Positions 53,364 to 63,370 of a stretch of 64,000 bases of DNA are shown here, in pieces. The DNA comes from Lachnotalea glycerini (GTDB taxonomy: Bacteria > Bacillota > Clostridia > Lachnospirales > Lachnospiraceae). A program made the translations under genes and the position numbers. The notes beneath the pieces were generated by a model that saw nothing but the letters and a program-made list of their open reading frames with translations, was not told the DNA's origin and ran no database searches. The DNA lies in NCBI RefSeq assembly GCF_003201285.1, contig NZ_QICS01000013.1, positions 1 through 64,000 on the forward strand, written 5' to 3'. Position 1 is the stretch's first letter. Every line of letters begins with the position of its first letter.

Positions 53364-54245
53364 TTATTTACTTTTCTTCAAAATTTGTTTTAATTCATTC
53401 ACGCTAAATTTATATTTTGTATTGCAAAAATGGCAGTTCACTTCTATTTCCTCTCCATCCTCTATCATTTCTTTAATATCTTTCTTCCCGATGCTTATAA
53501 TTGCTTTCTCAATCCGCTCCTTGGAACAGTTACAATAAAACTGCGTGGATACCGTATCCAATATCTCAAGGTCATTAAAGTCACCCAGAATTTTTTCCAA
53601 AAGCATTTCAGGTGTATATCCCTCATCAAGCAGACTGGTTACCGAGGTAACCTCCTTTAACTTTGTTTCTAGCTTATCTATGACTTCATCCTCAGCAAAC
53701 GGCATAAGCTGTATGATAAATCCACCTGCCTGCTTCACCGTATTGTCATGCTCCATTAAAACGCCAAGGCCAACTGAAGAGGGAACCTGTTCGGAGGTAG
53801 CAAAATAATATGTCAAATCCTCTGCTATCTCACTGGTTTGTAAAACAGTCTGTCCAACATAAGGCTCTTTCATTCCCATGTCCTTAATTACGTTCATAAA
53901 TCCTACACCTACCGCACCAGCCACATCAAGCTTTCCCTTTGAATTGGCCGGAATGATAACATCAGGATTTTTTACATAGCCTTTCACATTTCCCTTTGAA
54001 TCTGCAGTCACTGTAATTCCTCCAATGGGTCCTCCTGCCTTGACCTGCAAGGTCAAAATGTCCTTATCGCCTTTCATCATAATACCCATCATGCTTCCGG
54101 CTGTTAAAAGACGACCCAGTGCTGCTGTTGCTACCGGACTTGTATTATGTGCTTGCCTTGCCTTTTCTACAATATCTCTGCTCGTAATGGCAAATGCCCG
54201 TATCTGGCTGTTTGCTGCTATTGCTCTTACAATATAATCTCTCAT
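53364..54245 (-). CDS. hslO: Redox-regulated chaperone Hsp33
   Basis: The 293-residue protein has the N-terminal Hsp33 core (AFAITSRDIVEKARQAHNTS, GPIGGITVTADSKG) and the C-terminal zinc centre CNCSKE and CHFCNTKY (about 238-275). Oxidation of these four cysteines activates the holdase. It sits in an operon with a methyltransferase gene upstream (3-base gap) and nadE downstream. Confidence 0.95.
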   Translation of the reverse strand: MRDYIVRAIAANSQIRAFAITSRDIVEKARQAHNTSPVATAALGRLLTAGSMMGIMMKGDKDILTLQVKAGGPIGGITVTADSKGNVKGYVKNPDVIIPANSKGKLDVAGAVGVGFMNVIKDMGMKEPYVGQTVLQTSEIAEDLTYYFATSEQVPSSVGLGVLMEHDNTVKQAGGFIIQLMPFAEDEVIDKLETKLKEVTSVTSLLDEGYTPEMLLEKILGDFNDLEILDTVSTQFYCNCSKERIEKAIISIGKKDIKEMIEDGEEIEVNCHFCNTKYKFSVNELKQILKKSK

Positions 54246-54248
54246 GTA

Positions 54249-55001
54249 TTATTTTCCTTTCTCTCTTGCTATCACATAAATTCTTTCGCTGTCATTTTTA
54301 GGTGGCTCTTTGGTAAACGCATCATAAACTGCAAGCAATTCCATGCCTGCTTTTTCAAGCAGCTTTTTAACCGCATCAGGCTCATACACCTTTTGGTAAT
54401 GATTTTCCTGAAATCTACGATACAGATTGCCTTCCTCTTTGATAAATAAGGTTAAATCGTATTCATTGACCTCTTCGTCCCCATAATAGTAATTTTCCCA
54501 TATAAAGCTGCAATCTTCTCTGTTTTCCGCAATAACTCTTTCACCAAGTATCTGTTCATATTTATATTTAGTGTTTAGATCAAAGATAAAAATTCCCTTA
54601 GGATCCAGATAATTATTCACAAGCATAAAAACCTTAAGTAAGTCTTCTTCATCCATAATGTAATTCATGGAATCACATATGCTAATGACGGCCCGTACCG
54701 TTCCATACAATTCAATTTCTCTCATATCCTGCAACAGATATAAGATATCAAGACCAGACTCTAGTTTCTTTTCCATCGCTATTTCAAGCATTTCTTCTGA
54801 ATTATCAATGCCAATCATATCAAATCCATGTCTTGCCATAAGCTTTGTAAGACTTCCTGTTCCACAGCCAAGGTCTAGTAAAATCCCATTTTCTATCTGA
54901 TAATCCTTTAAAAGTCCAATAATATAACCAGACCATTCTTCATACGGTATATTGTCCATAAACGTATCATATACCCTTGCAAAACTTGTATATGCTTCCA
55001 T
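54249..55001 (-). CDS. Class I SAM-dependent methyltransferase
   Basis: The 250-residue protein has motif I LLDLGCGTGSLTKLM (about 42-56), IGIDNSEEML (motif II), and DSMNYIMDEEDL (post-motif region). The substrate cannot be told; relatives are often annotated as UbiE-like or small-molecule methylases. It is the first gene of the unit with hslO and nadE. Confidence 0.9.
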   Translation of the reverse strand: MEAYTSFARVYDTFMDNIPYEEWSGYIIGLLKDYQIENGILLDLGCGTGSLTKLMARHGFDMIGIDNSEEMLEIAMEKKLESGLDILYLLQDMREIELYGTVRAVISICDSMNYIMDEEDLLKVFMLVNNYLDPKGIFIFDLNTKYKYEQILGERVIAENREDCSFIWENYYYGDEEVNEYDLTLFIKEEGNLYRRFQENHYQKVYEPDAVKKLLEKAGMELLAVYDAFTKEPPKNDSERIYVIAREKGK

Positions 55002-55130
55002 TTTATCCTCTTTCTTATTACTATATTTCTATTTCATTTTCTTTAAATATTTTCATTAGTATTATAATCGTTTGTTTGCGTTAAGTCAAAAAATCTTGTA
55101 TACTTAGCATATTGAAAGGAACTTTATAAT

Positions 55131-56138
55131 ATGAAAAAACGAACACTTATTAACTCAATCAGACTGCTGTATTTTACCAAATTAGTACCTGCTGTCATAT
55201 TTCTTATTTTTACCGGCTACCTGATTTATCATTACCCCTTTAAAGAAATTATAATACCTAAGCAGTTAAGCAGTATAAATAGTATATTTGATGAATATCA
55301 AAACGGTCAAGAATTTCTTGAAGTAACAATTCCGCTCTTATATTATACAGGTTATGATTACACAATAAATTCAATCAGAAAAGGCTCCTACTATTATAGC
55401 TTTATTGGCGATAAATGTGTATTTTTTCTGATACATAATCAGGCTGATGCGACAGCTTTGACTGCACTTGAGAATAAAACTATGAAAGCAAAATTAATTT
55501 ATGATACTGATCAGATGGATTACCTAATCTCACATTTTGCTTCCGATTTAGCCTGGACGGATACACAACTGTCCAAAATATCCGCTGACTTTATTGTAAG
55601 TGAGCCAGATTATTTCGTTCCTAAAACCTATATCTTAATGCTTTTAATTGGAGTTATTGATTTGTATACTGTTATCTCTGTATTCTGCTATTTGATTTTT
55701 ATCATGGCTCCCCAAAATTCTTTGGTATGCAGGCAGCTTGGTAGAGGAAGAGATGCAAAGCTTGGTTTAAAAACGGCTGATTTGGAATTAAAGAATAACA
55801 GAGAATATACGATTGCTGATATTTCTATGACTTCCAATTATATGATTACAAAAACAAAAAACCAGATAGCTATTATCCCGCTGACCGATATTATATGGGG
55901 CTATAAGCATAGTAAGTTAAGCAGGATTTCAGGAATCTCATATCATATTGTAATTCATACAACACATGGAATTATTAGATTTAAGCATAAACAAAAATTT
56001 GAAGCTGATTCTATTCTCGATTATTTAGGGACTCATTATCCGAATATTTTGCTAGGCTATACAAAGAAAAACGCTGCTCTTGCCAGACGGCTTAAAAATA
56101 AAAGCAACGCAATGCCTATCCTTGAGAGTGGGAAATAG
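55131..56138 (+). CDS. Two-helix membrane protein with C-terminal PH-like region, unrecognised
   Basis: The 335-residue protein has transmembrane helices at about 18-32 (AVIFLIFTGYLIYHY) and 170-193 (ILMLLIGVIDLYTVISVFC) enclosing an extracytoplasmic domain of about 135 residues. The cytoplasmic C-terminal part has alternating hydrophobic strands (YMITKTKNQIAIIPLTDIIW) and a basic tail, as in bacterial PH-like or YcxB-type folds. GAAAGGAAC precedes the ATG. No named family is claimed. Confidence 0.7.
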   Translation: MKKRTLINSIRLLYFTKLVPAVIFLIFTGYLIYHYPFKEIIIPKQLSSINSIFDEYQNGQEFLEVTIPLLYYTGYDYTINSIRKGSYYYSFIGDKCVFFLIHNQADATALTALENKTMKAKLIYDTDQMDYLISHFASDLAWTDTQLSKISADFIVSEPDYFVPKTYILMLLIGVIDLYTVISVFCYLIFIMAPQNSLVCRQLGRGRDAKLGLKTADLELKNNREYTIADISMTSNYMITKTKNQIAIIPLTDIIWGYKHSKLSRISGISYHIVIHTTHGIIRFKHKQKFEADSILDYLGTHYPNILLGYTKKNAALARRLKNKSNAMPILESGK

Positions 56139-56188
56139 CAGAATCGATCACTTCCTATTTTATAGGAAATTGCTGATATTTATATTAG

Positions 56189-56278
56189 AAAAAGCTCATG
56201 GATGAAGTCTTTTCCTTACATAACCGCTTGATTGCCAAGTAGTGACATAAGGGGAGTGAGCGTATCCCTGAGCTTTTT
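56189..56278. terminator. Possible long-range terminator stem between converging genes
   Basis: AAAAAGCTCA (56189) can pair with TGAGCTTTTT (56269) across about 70 bases. The interior is only weakly structured, so the call is tentative. Confidence 0.35.
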
Positions 56279-56286
56279 ATTTATTT

Positions 56287-57177
56287 TTATGCTTCTTTTT
56301 TCCCTAAGTAATAGGTCATTACTCCACCTATAATACAAAGAATTAAACCTAGAAATAATTTTATTATAGAAACTTCATTCAAATGCTTATATAAGCCCGT
56401 ATTATAAAAAATAGCAATAGGTGACCCCAATACCAAACCAAATATTGCGCTATAGGTCATTACACTATGTTTGTTAAATAAATACTCAATTATCTTAGCT
56501 ATTCCAGCTATTCCAATTAATACACCAATTCCAAAAGGCACCAGTACCAAAAAACCATTTAATAATGCATCTAAATCCATTACTTTCAATGCCTCTAAAA
56601 AATTCTTTATTGTATTAATAATACCATAATAATAGCCTAGAATCATAAGTACCAAGGAACCACTGACACCTGGGATAACCATAGTAGCTGCTGCAATGAC
56701 ACCAACAAAGAATAAAATTAACATATTAACAGGAGTTCCCGCTAAAACACTTGAGGTTTCAGATCCAACACCGAGCATAGGCAGACCCACAACAACAGCA
56801 AATAATCCTACAAATGCAATTACATTTCCCACACCTATTTTTGATTTTGTTTCTGTCATTTTAGCTCTCATATCAGTATAAAGCATGGGAAGCCCACCAA
56901 ATATTAATCCAACAAAAGTCATACAAGTTACAAAGGTATGCTGGCTTAATAGATATTCTATCGCATAGGTGAAGCCTATAATCCCAATTCCAATTCCTAT
57001 TACAATTGGTAACAAAATCTTGCAGCTTTTTCTCCAATTCTTAAAAAATCCGGTTATGGAAGAAATAAATTTATCATAAATTCCTAACGATACTGCCATC
57101 GTTCCACCGCTGACTCCAGGAATAACATTTGCTATTCCCATAAATATACCTTTTATTACATCAAGTAAAAACGCCAT
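56287..57177 (-). CDS. popT: DUF368 membrane protein (PopT-type undecaprenyl-phosphate translocase)
   Basis: A 296-residue protein with eight or more helices. The family hallmark GIANVIPGVSGGTMAVSLGIY is at about 14-34, and an inverted second copy of the motif (AATMVIPGVSGSLVLMILGYY) occurs at about 160-180. DUF368 proteins have recently been shown to recycle undecaprenyl phosphate across the membrane for envelope polymer synthesis. It is encoded 19 bases after hisC, which is probably only operon sharing. Confidence 0.9.
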   Translation of the reverse strand: MAFLLDVIKGIFMGIANVIPGVSGGTMAVSLGIYDKFISSITGFFKNWRKSCKILLPIVIGIGIGIIGFTYAIEYLLSQHTFVTCMTFVGLIFGGLPMLYTDMRAKMTETKSKIGVGNVIAFVGLFAVVVGLPMLGVGSETSSVLAGTPVNMLILFFVGVIAAATMVIPGVSGSLVLMILGYYYGIINTIKNFLEALKVMDLDALLNGFLVLVPFGIGVLIGIAGIAKIIEYLFNKHSVMTYSAIFGLVLGSPIAIFYNTGLYKHLNEVSIIKLFLGLILCIIGGVMTYYLGKKEA

Positions 57178-57196
57178 TTTCTAAACCCTTTCTTTA

Positions 57197-58252
57197 TTAC
57201 ATATTAAGATATTGTTTTAAAGCCTTAATGAACAAATCCATTTCCTGATCTGTTCCAATTGAAATTCTTAAATAATTGTCAATTCTCTTTGAATCAAAAT
57301 ACCGAACATAGATTTCTTCTTTTCTTAGTGCTTCAAATATGTCTTTGGCCAAAACTTTTCTATGGCTTGCGAAAATAAAATTGGCCTGAGAATCGGTAAA
57401 GGTAAAACCTAATTGAGACAATTCCTTTTTGATACGTTCTCTTGTATGAATTACTTTGTCAATCATAAATTCAAAGTATTCCTTATCTTGTAATGAGGCA
57501 ACTCCTGCAGTAATTGCCGTGCGGTTCATAGTATAAGAATTATAGGAGTTCTTTACTGCATTTAAGTAATGGATAAGCTGCTTGTTACCCATTGCATATC
57601 CAATACGGATTCCTGCCATAGAACGTGATTTTGAATACGTCTGTACCACAAGCAGATTATCATATTTTGATATTAACTCACCAGACGACTTACCCGCAAA
57701 GTCAATGTATGCTTCATCAATAATTACCACAACATCCCTGTTATGAGAAATAATATCCTCTATCACCGATAAATTCTCATACACCGCCGTAGGTGCATTT
57801 GGATTTGGTATAATAATACCGCCGTTTTCTTTGTAGTAATCTTCCTTTACAAGTTTAAAATTATCATCAAGCGGCGGTCTTTCATAAGGGATTTGATACA
57901 AATCTGCCCATACACTATAGAAAGAATAAGTAATATCAGGAAATAAAATCGGTTTATTAGAATTAAAAAAGGTTAAAAAAGCCATTCCTATCACATCATC
58001 TGAACCAACTCCTACAAATACCTCTTCCTCCTCTACCTGGTAATAATCTGCCAACGCCCTTACAAGATCTGCTGCCTTAGGATTTGGATACAATCGCAAG
58101 GTATCTGTATCAAAATTTTTAATAGCATTTTTGACCTTATCGGTGGGGGGATAGGGATTCTCATTTGTATTCAGTTTAATGATGTTTTTACATTCAGGCT
58201 GTTCACCCGGTTCATATGGTACTACGTTTCTAACATTATCCTGCCAAGCCAT
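57197..58252 (-). CDS. hisC: Histidinol-phosphate aminotransferase
   Basis: The 351-residue fold-type I PLP enzyme shows KLNTNENPYPPTDKV at the N-terminus, VGVGSDDVI, the PNPNAPTAVYENL motif, VIIDEAYIDFAG and the PLP lysine region YSKSRSMAGIRIGYA. It makes histidinol phosphate in histidine synthesis. I chose the ATG at 58252 because GAGGAG lies 6-7 bases upstream, over 58279. No other his genes are adjacent. It could also act as a general aromatic aminotransferase. Confidence 0.9.
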   Translation of the reverse strand: MAWQDNVRNVVPYEPGEQPECKNIIKLNTNENPYPPTDKVKNAIKNFDTDTLRLYPNPKAADLVRALADYYQVEEEEVFVGVGSDDVIGMAFLTFFNSNKPILFPDITYSFYSVWADLYQIPYERPPLDDNFKLVKEDYYKENGGIIIPNPNAPTAVYENLSVIEDIISHNRDVVVIIDEAYIDFAGKSSGELISKYDNLLVVQTYSKSRSMAGIRIGYAMGNKQLIHYLNAVKNSYNSYTMNRTAITAGVASLQDKEYFEFMIDKVIHTRERIKKELSQLGFTFTDSQANFIFASHRKVLAKDIFEALRKEEIYVRYFDSKRIDNYLRISIGTDQEMDLFIKALKQYLNM

Positions 58253-58391
58253 AATATTCTCCTCTATAGTCCGAAGCATACTTTTAGCTAAAACCGCTAT
58301 TGCATGCTAAGCTTCTTATCTTAAAAGAATGTTGTTTTTAGATATGAAACAATTAGTATATTACCAAATAAACAAAAGAAAAGCAATATCT

Positions 58392-59288
58392 TTATGCTTG
58401 AATTCTTGTAACATTTCCGGCTTCTACCATAAAAATTGGTTTATAGGATAACTTTGCTTTACGAAGTCCCTCTGCTCCTGTATCCTCTTCACGGTTTACA
58501 TAGGTATATTCAGATGCATGATGTGCTAAAAACTCCCGATTTATCATTGGATAAGCTCCGTCCACATCCGCATAGGCTTTTTCAATATGAATTACAAAGG
58601 TATCTTTCGTAAGCGGCTCTCCAATGGTAAAGGCAACTACTTTTTTTTCTGCACGTATAAGTCCTCCGATTAAATCAAGTTGCTTTCGCTTCTTAAGAGC
58701 ATTCAACGCAACACAAAATTCGATTGATTTAAGCTCATTGGTATCACAATCGTTTTCTTTTCTCCAATCAAGTGCCATTTGTATACACTCATCCAGATTT
58801 TCCTCGGTAATATCTTCATAATTCCAATCTTCATGCAACTTCATGAATTTATTAATATGATTTTTCTTTCCATGATATTTTTTACCGGAAAGGTTAATCA
58901 GTTTCTGGGTTTCATAAACGTAATTGGCATCATCTCTGTTGTATTCTATCTGAAATTCATTTGGGTATAATTGGTTTATGACTTCAAATTGCTCCTCGGT
59001 CACACCATACATTTTAAATGCAAGACTCTTTTCCTCGCAATATTTTATTATGGTATCTATCGCTTTTTTTACATCACTTCCCCCAATTGGATACGAAAAG
59101 CTTGGCTTGTCCTCACTCGATTTAAATACCAGCATATTCTCTACAATGGAGTAGGTTACTTTATAGTGCGGTTCCCATAAATAAATATTTGCAAAACATA
59201 GGGAACAACTTCTTGAACTTTGCTTCTTAATAAAGGAATTAATTAGCTCCTTATCTTCTAATTCTACTCGTTTAAATTCTATATCCAT
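58392..59288 (-). CDS. DUF2156 GNAT-like protein
   Basis: The 298-residue protein shows two tandem acetyltransferase-like halves, as in the DUF2156/phosphatidylglycerol-lysyltransferase C-terminal fold: KYHGKKNHINKFMKLHEDW, the later VVAFTIGEPLTKDTFVIHIE, and the terminal NREEDTGAEGLRKAKLSYKP. It lacks the membrane domain of MprF, so aminoacyl transfer to lipids is not established. It lies 37 bases after the ABC exporter in the same direction. Confidence 0.85.
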   Translation of the reverse strand: MDIEFKRVELEDKELINSFIKKQSSRSCSLCFANIYLWEPHYKVTYSIVENMLVFKSSEDKPSFSYPIGGSDVKKAIDTIIKYCEEKSLAFKMYGVTEEQFEVINQLYPNEFQIEYNRDDANYVYETQKLINLSGKKYHGKKNHINKFMKLHEDWNYEDITEENLDECIQMALDWRKENDCDTNELKSIEFCVALNALKKRKQLDLIGGLIRAEKKVVAFTIGEPLTKDTFVIHIEKAYADVDGAYPMINREFLAHHASEYTYVNREEDTGAEGLRKAKLSYKPIFMVEAGNVTRIQA

Positions 59289-59325
59289 AACTAACCTCTA
59301 TACTTTCATTTCTGTCTTTCGTTAT

Positions 59326-61071
59326 TTATTGTATTCTACTCTTAAACTGCATGTTATAAAGTCCCTCGTAAATCCCTCTCTTTGCAAGCAGTTCCTCGTG
59401 TGTTCCTTTCTCCTCAATTCCATTTTCTGTCAGCACAATTATTTTCTGCGCATTTCGTATTGTAGAAAGACGATGTGCTATCACAAAGGTTGTTCTGTTT
59501 TTCGCCAGCTTTTCCAAGGATTCCTGAACTACTCTTTCACTTTCGTTGTCTAGCGCAGAGGTAGCTTCATCAAAAATCAAGATCGGAGGATTTTTCAAAA
59601 ACACACGAGCAATGGATAAACGTTGCTTTTGTCCTCCTGACAGTTTGATGCCTCTTTGTCCAATATCAGTGTCATAACCATTTGGAAATGACATAATAAA
59701 ATCATGTGCATTGGCATTTTTAGCTGCCATGACAATCTCTTTGTCTGTTGCAGAGGGTTTTCCATAGCGGATATTATCCATAATGGTTCCTGCAAACAGG
59801 TAGACATCCTGCTGTACGATACCTATATTATCTCTAAGATTTTTCAATTTAATTCTTCTGATATCGGTTCCGTCGATTTGTATCTTCCCACCTGTTACAT
59901 CATAGAATCTAGGAATCAAGCTGCACAAAGTTGTCTTTCCTGCTCCCGACGAGCCTACTAATGCGATGTATTCGCCTTCTTTCACTTTCAGATTAATTTG
60001 ATTTAATACCTCTTCATTGCTTTCCTCATAACGGAAAGTTACGTTTTCAAATTCTATATTTCCTTTTACATCTTTCATATTTATGGCATCTTTTGCGTCC
60101 TTAATGTCTGGCTGGATATCCATAATTTCAAGAAATCTTTCATAACCGCTCCAGCCATTTTGAAATTGTTCGGTAAAGTTTATCAGCTTTTTCACCGGTT
60201 CGGTAAAGTTATTAATATATAAAAGGAAAGTAATCAAATCAGTTACTTCGATTGTCTTTTTTGATATAAGCAGAGCGCCAATTGATATCACACCGATTGT
60301 AATCATAGTGGTTAACGCTCCAAGTCCTGAATGATATCCTCCCATATAGAAATAGCTTCTTTTCTTAGAGCTTACAAATCTATTATTTCCCTCATGGAAT
60401 TTTTCCAGCTCGATATCTTCATTTGCAAAAGATTTCACCACTCGAATGCCTGACAGATTATCCTCTATCTGACTGTTGATATCAGCTATTTTAGCCCTGT
60501 TTTCTTTAAAAGCGTTTTTCATTTTTCGGTTAAAATAAAACGCATAAATAATCATTAACGGTAGGAATGCAAATGCAACTAAGGTCAATTCTTCATTAAT
60601 ACTGATTAATATGATAAAGGAACCTACAAATTTAATAATGGATATAATCACATCTTCTGGGCCGTGATGCAATAACTCAGAAATTTCAAATAAATCATTG
60701 GTGACTCTGGACATTAGTTGTCCTACTTTTTGATTATCATAGAAAGTAAAAGACAATTTCTGATAATGAGAAAAAATCTCATTTCTCATATTGAATTCAA
60801 TTTTCGCCCCCATTATATGACCATAATAAGCAATAAAAAAATTACAAAAGGCTTCTACCAGTACCAATCCAAACATTGCAATACTGAGCTTAATAATGAT
60901 TTGAATCGATTCTTTTGACTGCATGTAAACAACACTGGTTGTTATGTATCGTACTATTAACGGAAGTACCAGAGTGATTGCCGCTCCCAAAATAGCAAAA
61001 AATAAATCTGCAAAAAGCCATTTTTTAAAAGGTTTATAGTAACTAAGCAGTTTCTTCCATCTATGTTCCAT
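59326..61071 (-). CDS. ABC exporter with fused permease and ATPase
   Basis: A 581-residue half-transporter: a six-helix transmembrane domain (about 1-310) and an ATPase with Walker A GSSGAGKTTLCS (about 375-386), signature LSGGQKQRLSIAR, Walker B ILIFDEATSALD and H-loop AHRLST. It should act as a homodimer, because no partner gene is next to it. The substrate (drug, lipid or peptide) is unknown. Confidence 0.92.
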   Translation of the reverse strand: MEHRWKKLLSYYKPFKKWLFADLFFAILGAAITLVLPLIVRYITTSVVYMQSKESIQIIIKLSIAMFGLVLVEAFCNFFIAYYGHIMGAKIEFNMRNEIFSHYQKLSFTFYDNQKVGQLMSRVTNDLFEISELLHHGPEDVIISIIKFVGSFIILISINEELTLVAFAFLPLMIIYAFYFNRKMKNAFKENRAKIADINSQIEDNLSGIRVVKSFANEDIELEKFHEGNNRFVSSKKRSYFYMGGYHSGLGALTTMITIGVISIGALLISKKTIEVTDLITFLLYINNFTEPVKKLINFTEQFQNGWSGYERFLEIMDIQPDIKDAKDAINMKDVKGNIEFENVTFRYEESNEEVLNQINLKVKEGEYIALVGSSGAGKTTLCSLIPRFYDVTGGKIQIDGTDIRRIKLKNLRDNIGIVQQDVYLFAGTIMDNIRYGKPSATDKEIVMAAKNANAHDFIMSFPNGYDTDIGQRGIKLSGGQKQRLSIARVFLKNPPILIFDEATSALDNESERVVQESLEKLAKNRTTFVIAHRLSTIRNAQKIIVLTENGIEEKGTHEELLAKRGIYEGLYNMQFKSRIQ

Positions 61072-61442
61072 ATTTGTCTCCTCTCAAGTCAATTTCGCTT
61101 TGAACCTGTTTTTCTCTTGTATTTATATTTTCATTAATATTTTGAACTTTGTCATTGTTTTATTACATTGTTTCAAATTAAATTATACGCTTTCTTTTGC
61201 ATTTCTATCCATCATAACACATTTATCTGAATGATTAAAGTGATTCACTCACTTTTGTATGAAAAGACCAATAATTTGCCAGCATTGCCTTAGCTTTTAT
61301 AAAAATATACCATATTTATAGATAAATACTATATAATGCACATTTATTTACTTAATCAATATTACTCCTAAATAACAAAACACAGTCCAATAGGTATAAA
61401 TAACCTACTCGACTGTGAATATGCTTTTAAATGATATTTTAA
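61072..61442. other. Intergenic gap with terminator of the downstream sugar cluster
   Basis: About 370 AT-rich bases. The right part (61381-61417) holds a stem (CACAGTC, TAGGT / ACCTA, GACTGTG), followed on the minus strand by TTTTGTTATTT. The rest shows no ORF and presumably contains the ABC exporter promoter. Confidence 0.5.
61381..61417 (-). terminator. Intrinsic terminator after the TIM-barrel epimerase gene
   Basis: Interrupted stem CACAGTC/GACTGTG with inner TAGGT/ACCTA, and a T-rich tail on the minus strand, 26 bases past the stop of the 61443 gene. Confidence 0.7.
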
Positions 61443-62285
61443 TTACTTGATTAACTTCATTAACGCCTGATAAGCTATGGTATACGCTGCTTCACCGTCA
61501 GTTAGTTGCCTCTTTTCTGGATTTTTTTCAAGATTCTTAAGTCCCTCAAATTCTGTCAGATGAGGTTCCAGACTTAAAAAGCCGCAATACCCCTCCTGAT
61601 CAAGCTTTTGTAATATCTCTTTCACATTTCCATCCCCTTGTGCCGCCGGCACTACCTTTCCATTATCCCAAAGAGCATCCTTGATGTGAATGTATTCAAT
61701 GTAAGGCTTTAACATTTCATAGGCCTCTACCGTTTCCTGTTTGCACTGAACAAAATTTGCGAAGTCAAAAGTCGCTTTGAAATTATCTCCGTAAAAGCTT
61801 TCAAATAGCTTCTGACATTGTAATGCCATTGCCCCATAAATACCCTTTTCATTTTCATGCAGTAACACTACCTTTTGTTCCTTTGCATAATCTACCATTC
61901 GTTTCATTCTGGCAAATACCTCTTTACTGTAGTTTTCGGGATTTTCCACCTCTGGTATGAAGAAGCTAAACATACGAATATAAGGTGTTTCCATAATCTT
62001 TGCAATTTCAACTACATTTTTAAATACGTTAAAATGAGACTCAAACTCATCCGTTATTTGTATTTTCCCAATGGGTGAGCCTATTGCAGAAACATTGATT
62101 TGATTTTCTTTCAGATATTTCTTAAGCGCCTTGGCTTCCTCCAAAGTATAATCAGCAATACTTTTTCCATTTGCACTTCGAAGCTCCAGATAGGATATTC
62201 CAAGCTCCTTCATAAGCTTTACTTGAACTTCTACATCTCTATGGATTTCATCGGCAAAGCCTGTAATGATAGCATTTTTTAACAT
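61443..62285 (-). CDS. Sugar phosphate isomerase/epimerase (xylose-isomerase-like TIM barrel)
   Basis: The 280-residue protein has the AP_endonuc_2/IolE-like barrel: ISYLELRSANGKSIADYTLE, VVLLHENEKGIYG, ATFDFANFVQCKQETVEAY, YIHIKDALWDNGKVVPAAQG and GFLSLEPHLTEF. These supply the Glu, Asp and His metal ligands. It probably interconverts keto sugars or inosose derivatives. It is the last gene of a unit with two Gfo/Idh/MocA dehydrogenases, 11 bases after the second. Confidence 0.88.
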   Translation of the reverse strand: MLKNAIITGFADEIHRDVEVQVKLMKELGISYLELRSANGKSIADYTLEEAKALKKYLKENQINVSAIGSPIGKIQITDEFESHFNVFKNVVEIAKIMETPYIRMFSFFIPEVENPENYSKEVFARMKRMVDYAKEQKVVLLHENEKGIYGAMALQCQKLFESFYGDNFKATFDFANFVQCKQETVEAYEMLKPYIEYIHIKDALWDNGKVVPAAQGDGNVKEILQKLDQEGYCGFLSLEPHLTEFEGLKNLEKNPEKRQLTDGEAAYTIAYQALMKLIK

Positions 62286-62296
62286 TTTAAATCCTC

Positions 62297-63298
62297 CTAT
62301 GATTTTATTGTAATTTCTTTTCGGGTTTTAGCAGATTCGTACATGCCAAGCATCAGTAAAATAGTCTCTTTCATATGGGATAAGTCTAAGGAAAAAGGAG
62401 TTTTTGTTTCAATGCTTTTGTAAAAATCCATAATGCAATCACCGTGTCCAGAGCCCCAATAGCTTTTTCCCTCTTTTTCCTTTCCATTAAACGAAAATCT
62501 TTCCACTTTAGAATCTTTATAATAATAAGTAACCTCTAAATCTTCGATCCGAATGGTTCTGTCTTCACATGCTATTTCAATTATTGGTGATACATCATCT
62601 ACATACCCGGTTGTTGCATAGAAGCATGCTCTTTTCCCTTTTTCAAAAAGAATCAAGGCCTCCATCATATCTTCTACCTCAACGATACCTTTTAAATGAT
62701 GGTTCGCCATAGAGGCATCTACGCTAATTGGCGTACCAAGTAAATAAGCGAGTAAATCCATTGTATGAACCGACTGATTGATTAAGGCTCCTCCGCCTTC
62801 CATCAATCGCCTGCCCCGCCAATCACTTTGTGTATAATAGGATGCAGGCCGATTCCATGTGACAATACCTCTAGCTCCGTAGATTTGCCCTGCCTCTCCT
62901 GATTCCAACAGCCTTTTTACATGTAAAATACTTGGATTATAACGGTTTTGAAAGCAAAAACCAAGATACTGATTTGTTTTCACTGCTTCTAATTGCTCAA
63001 GCTGTTGGATGGATATCACCGGAGGCTTTTCCATGAAAACATGTACGCCATGCTCTAACGCATAAATAGCAATTGGAACATGAAGAGAATGAGGTGTACA
63101 AATATGAAGAACATCTATATCTTCCTTTTGAAGCATTTCTTCATAGGCTTCATAGAAGTGACCTTGATATTTCTTTGCAAACTCCTTTGCACGTTCGATT
63201 TTAATGTCTGCAAAAGCAGCCAGCCTATTATTAGACCTTTCAATGCATTTTGCGTGAACTGTGGCAATGGAACCACACCCAACAATCGCTATATTCAT
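62297..63298 (-). CDS. Gfo/Idh/MocA-family oxidoreductase
   Basis: The 333-residue protein has a Rossmann NAD(P) motif MNIAIVGCGSIATVHAKC at the N-terminus and the family EKP motif in HVFMEKPPVIS, then GGGALINQSVHTMDLLAYL at the substrate site. GGAG precedes the ATG at 63298; the TTG at 63310 lies on it. Together with its neighbours it suggests oxidation of a sugar or inositol-type substrate. Confidence 0.92.
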   Translation of the reverse strand: MNIAIVGCGSIATVHAKCIERSNNRLAAFADIKIERAKEFAKKYQGHFYEAYEEMLQKEDIDVLHICTPHSLHVPIAIYALEHGVHVFMEKPPVISIQQLEQLEAVKTNQYLGFCFQNRYNPSILHVKRLLESGEAGQIYGARGIVTWNRPASYYTQSDWRGRRLMEGGGALINQSVHTMDLLAYLLGTPISVDASMANHHLKGIVEVEDMMEALILFEKGKRACFYATTGYVDDVSPIIEIACEDRTIRIEDLEVTYYYKDSKVERFSFNGKEKEGKSYWGSGHGDCIMDFYKSIETKTPFSLDLSHMKETILLMLGMYESAKTRKEITIKS

Positions 63299-63370
63299 TC
63301 TTAACTCCAATCTGATGTAACTATTTCATTTACTATAATTTGAGAGATTTTCATACTTATTTTAGATCTC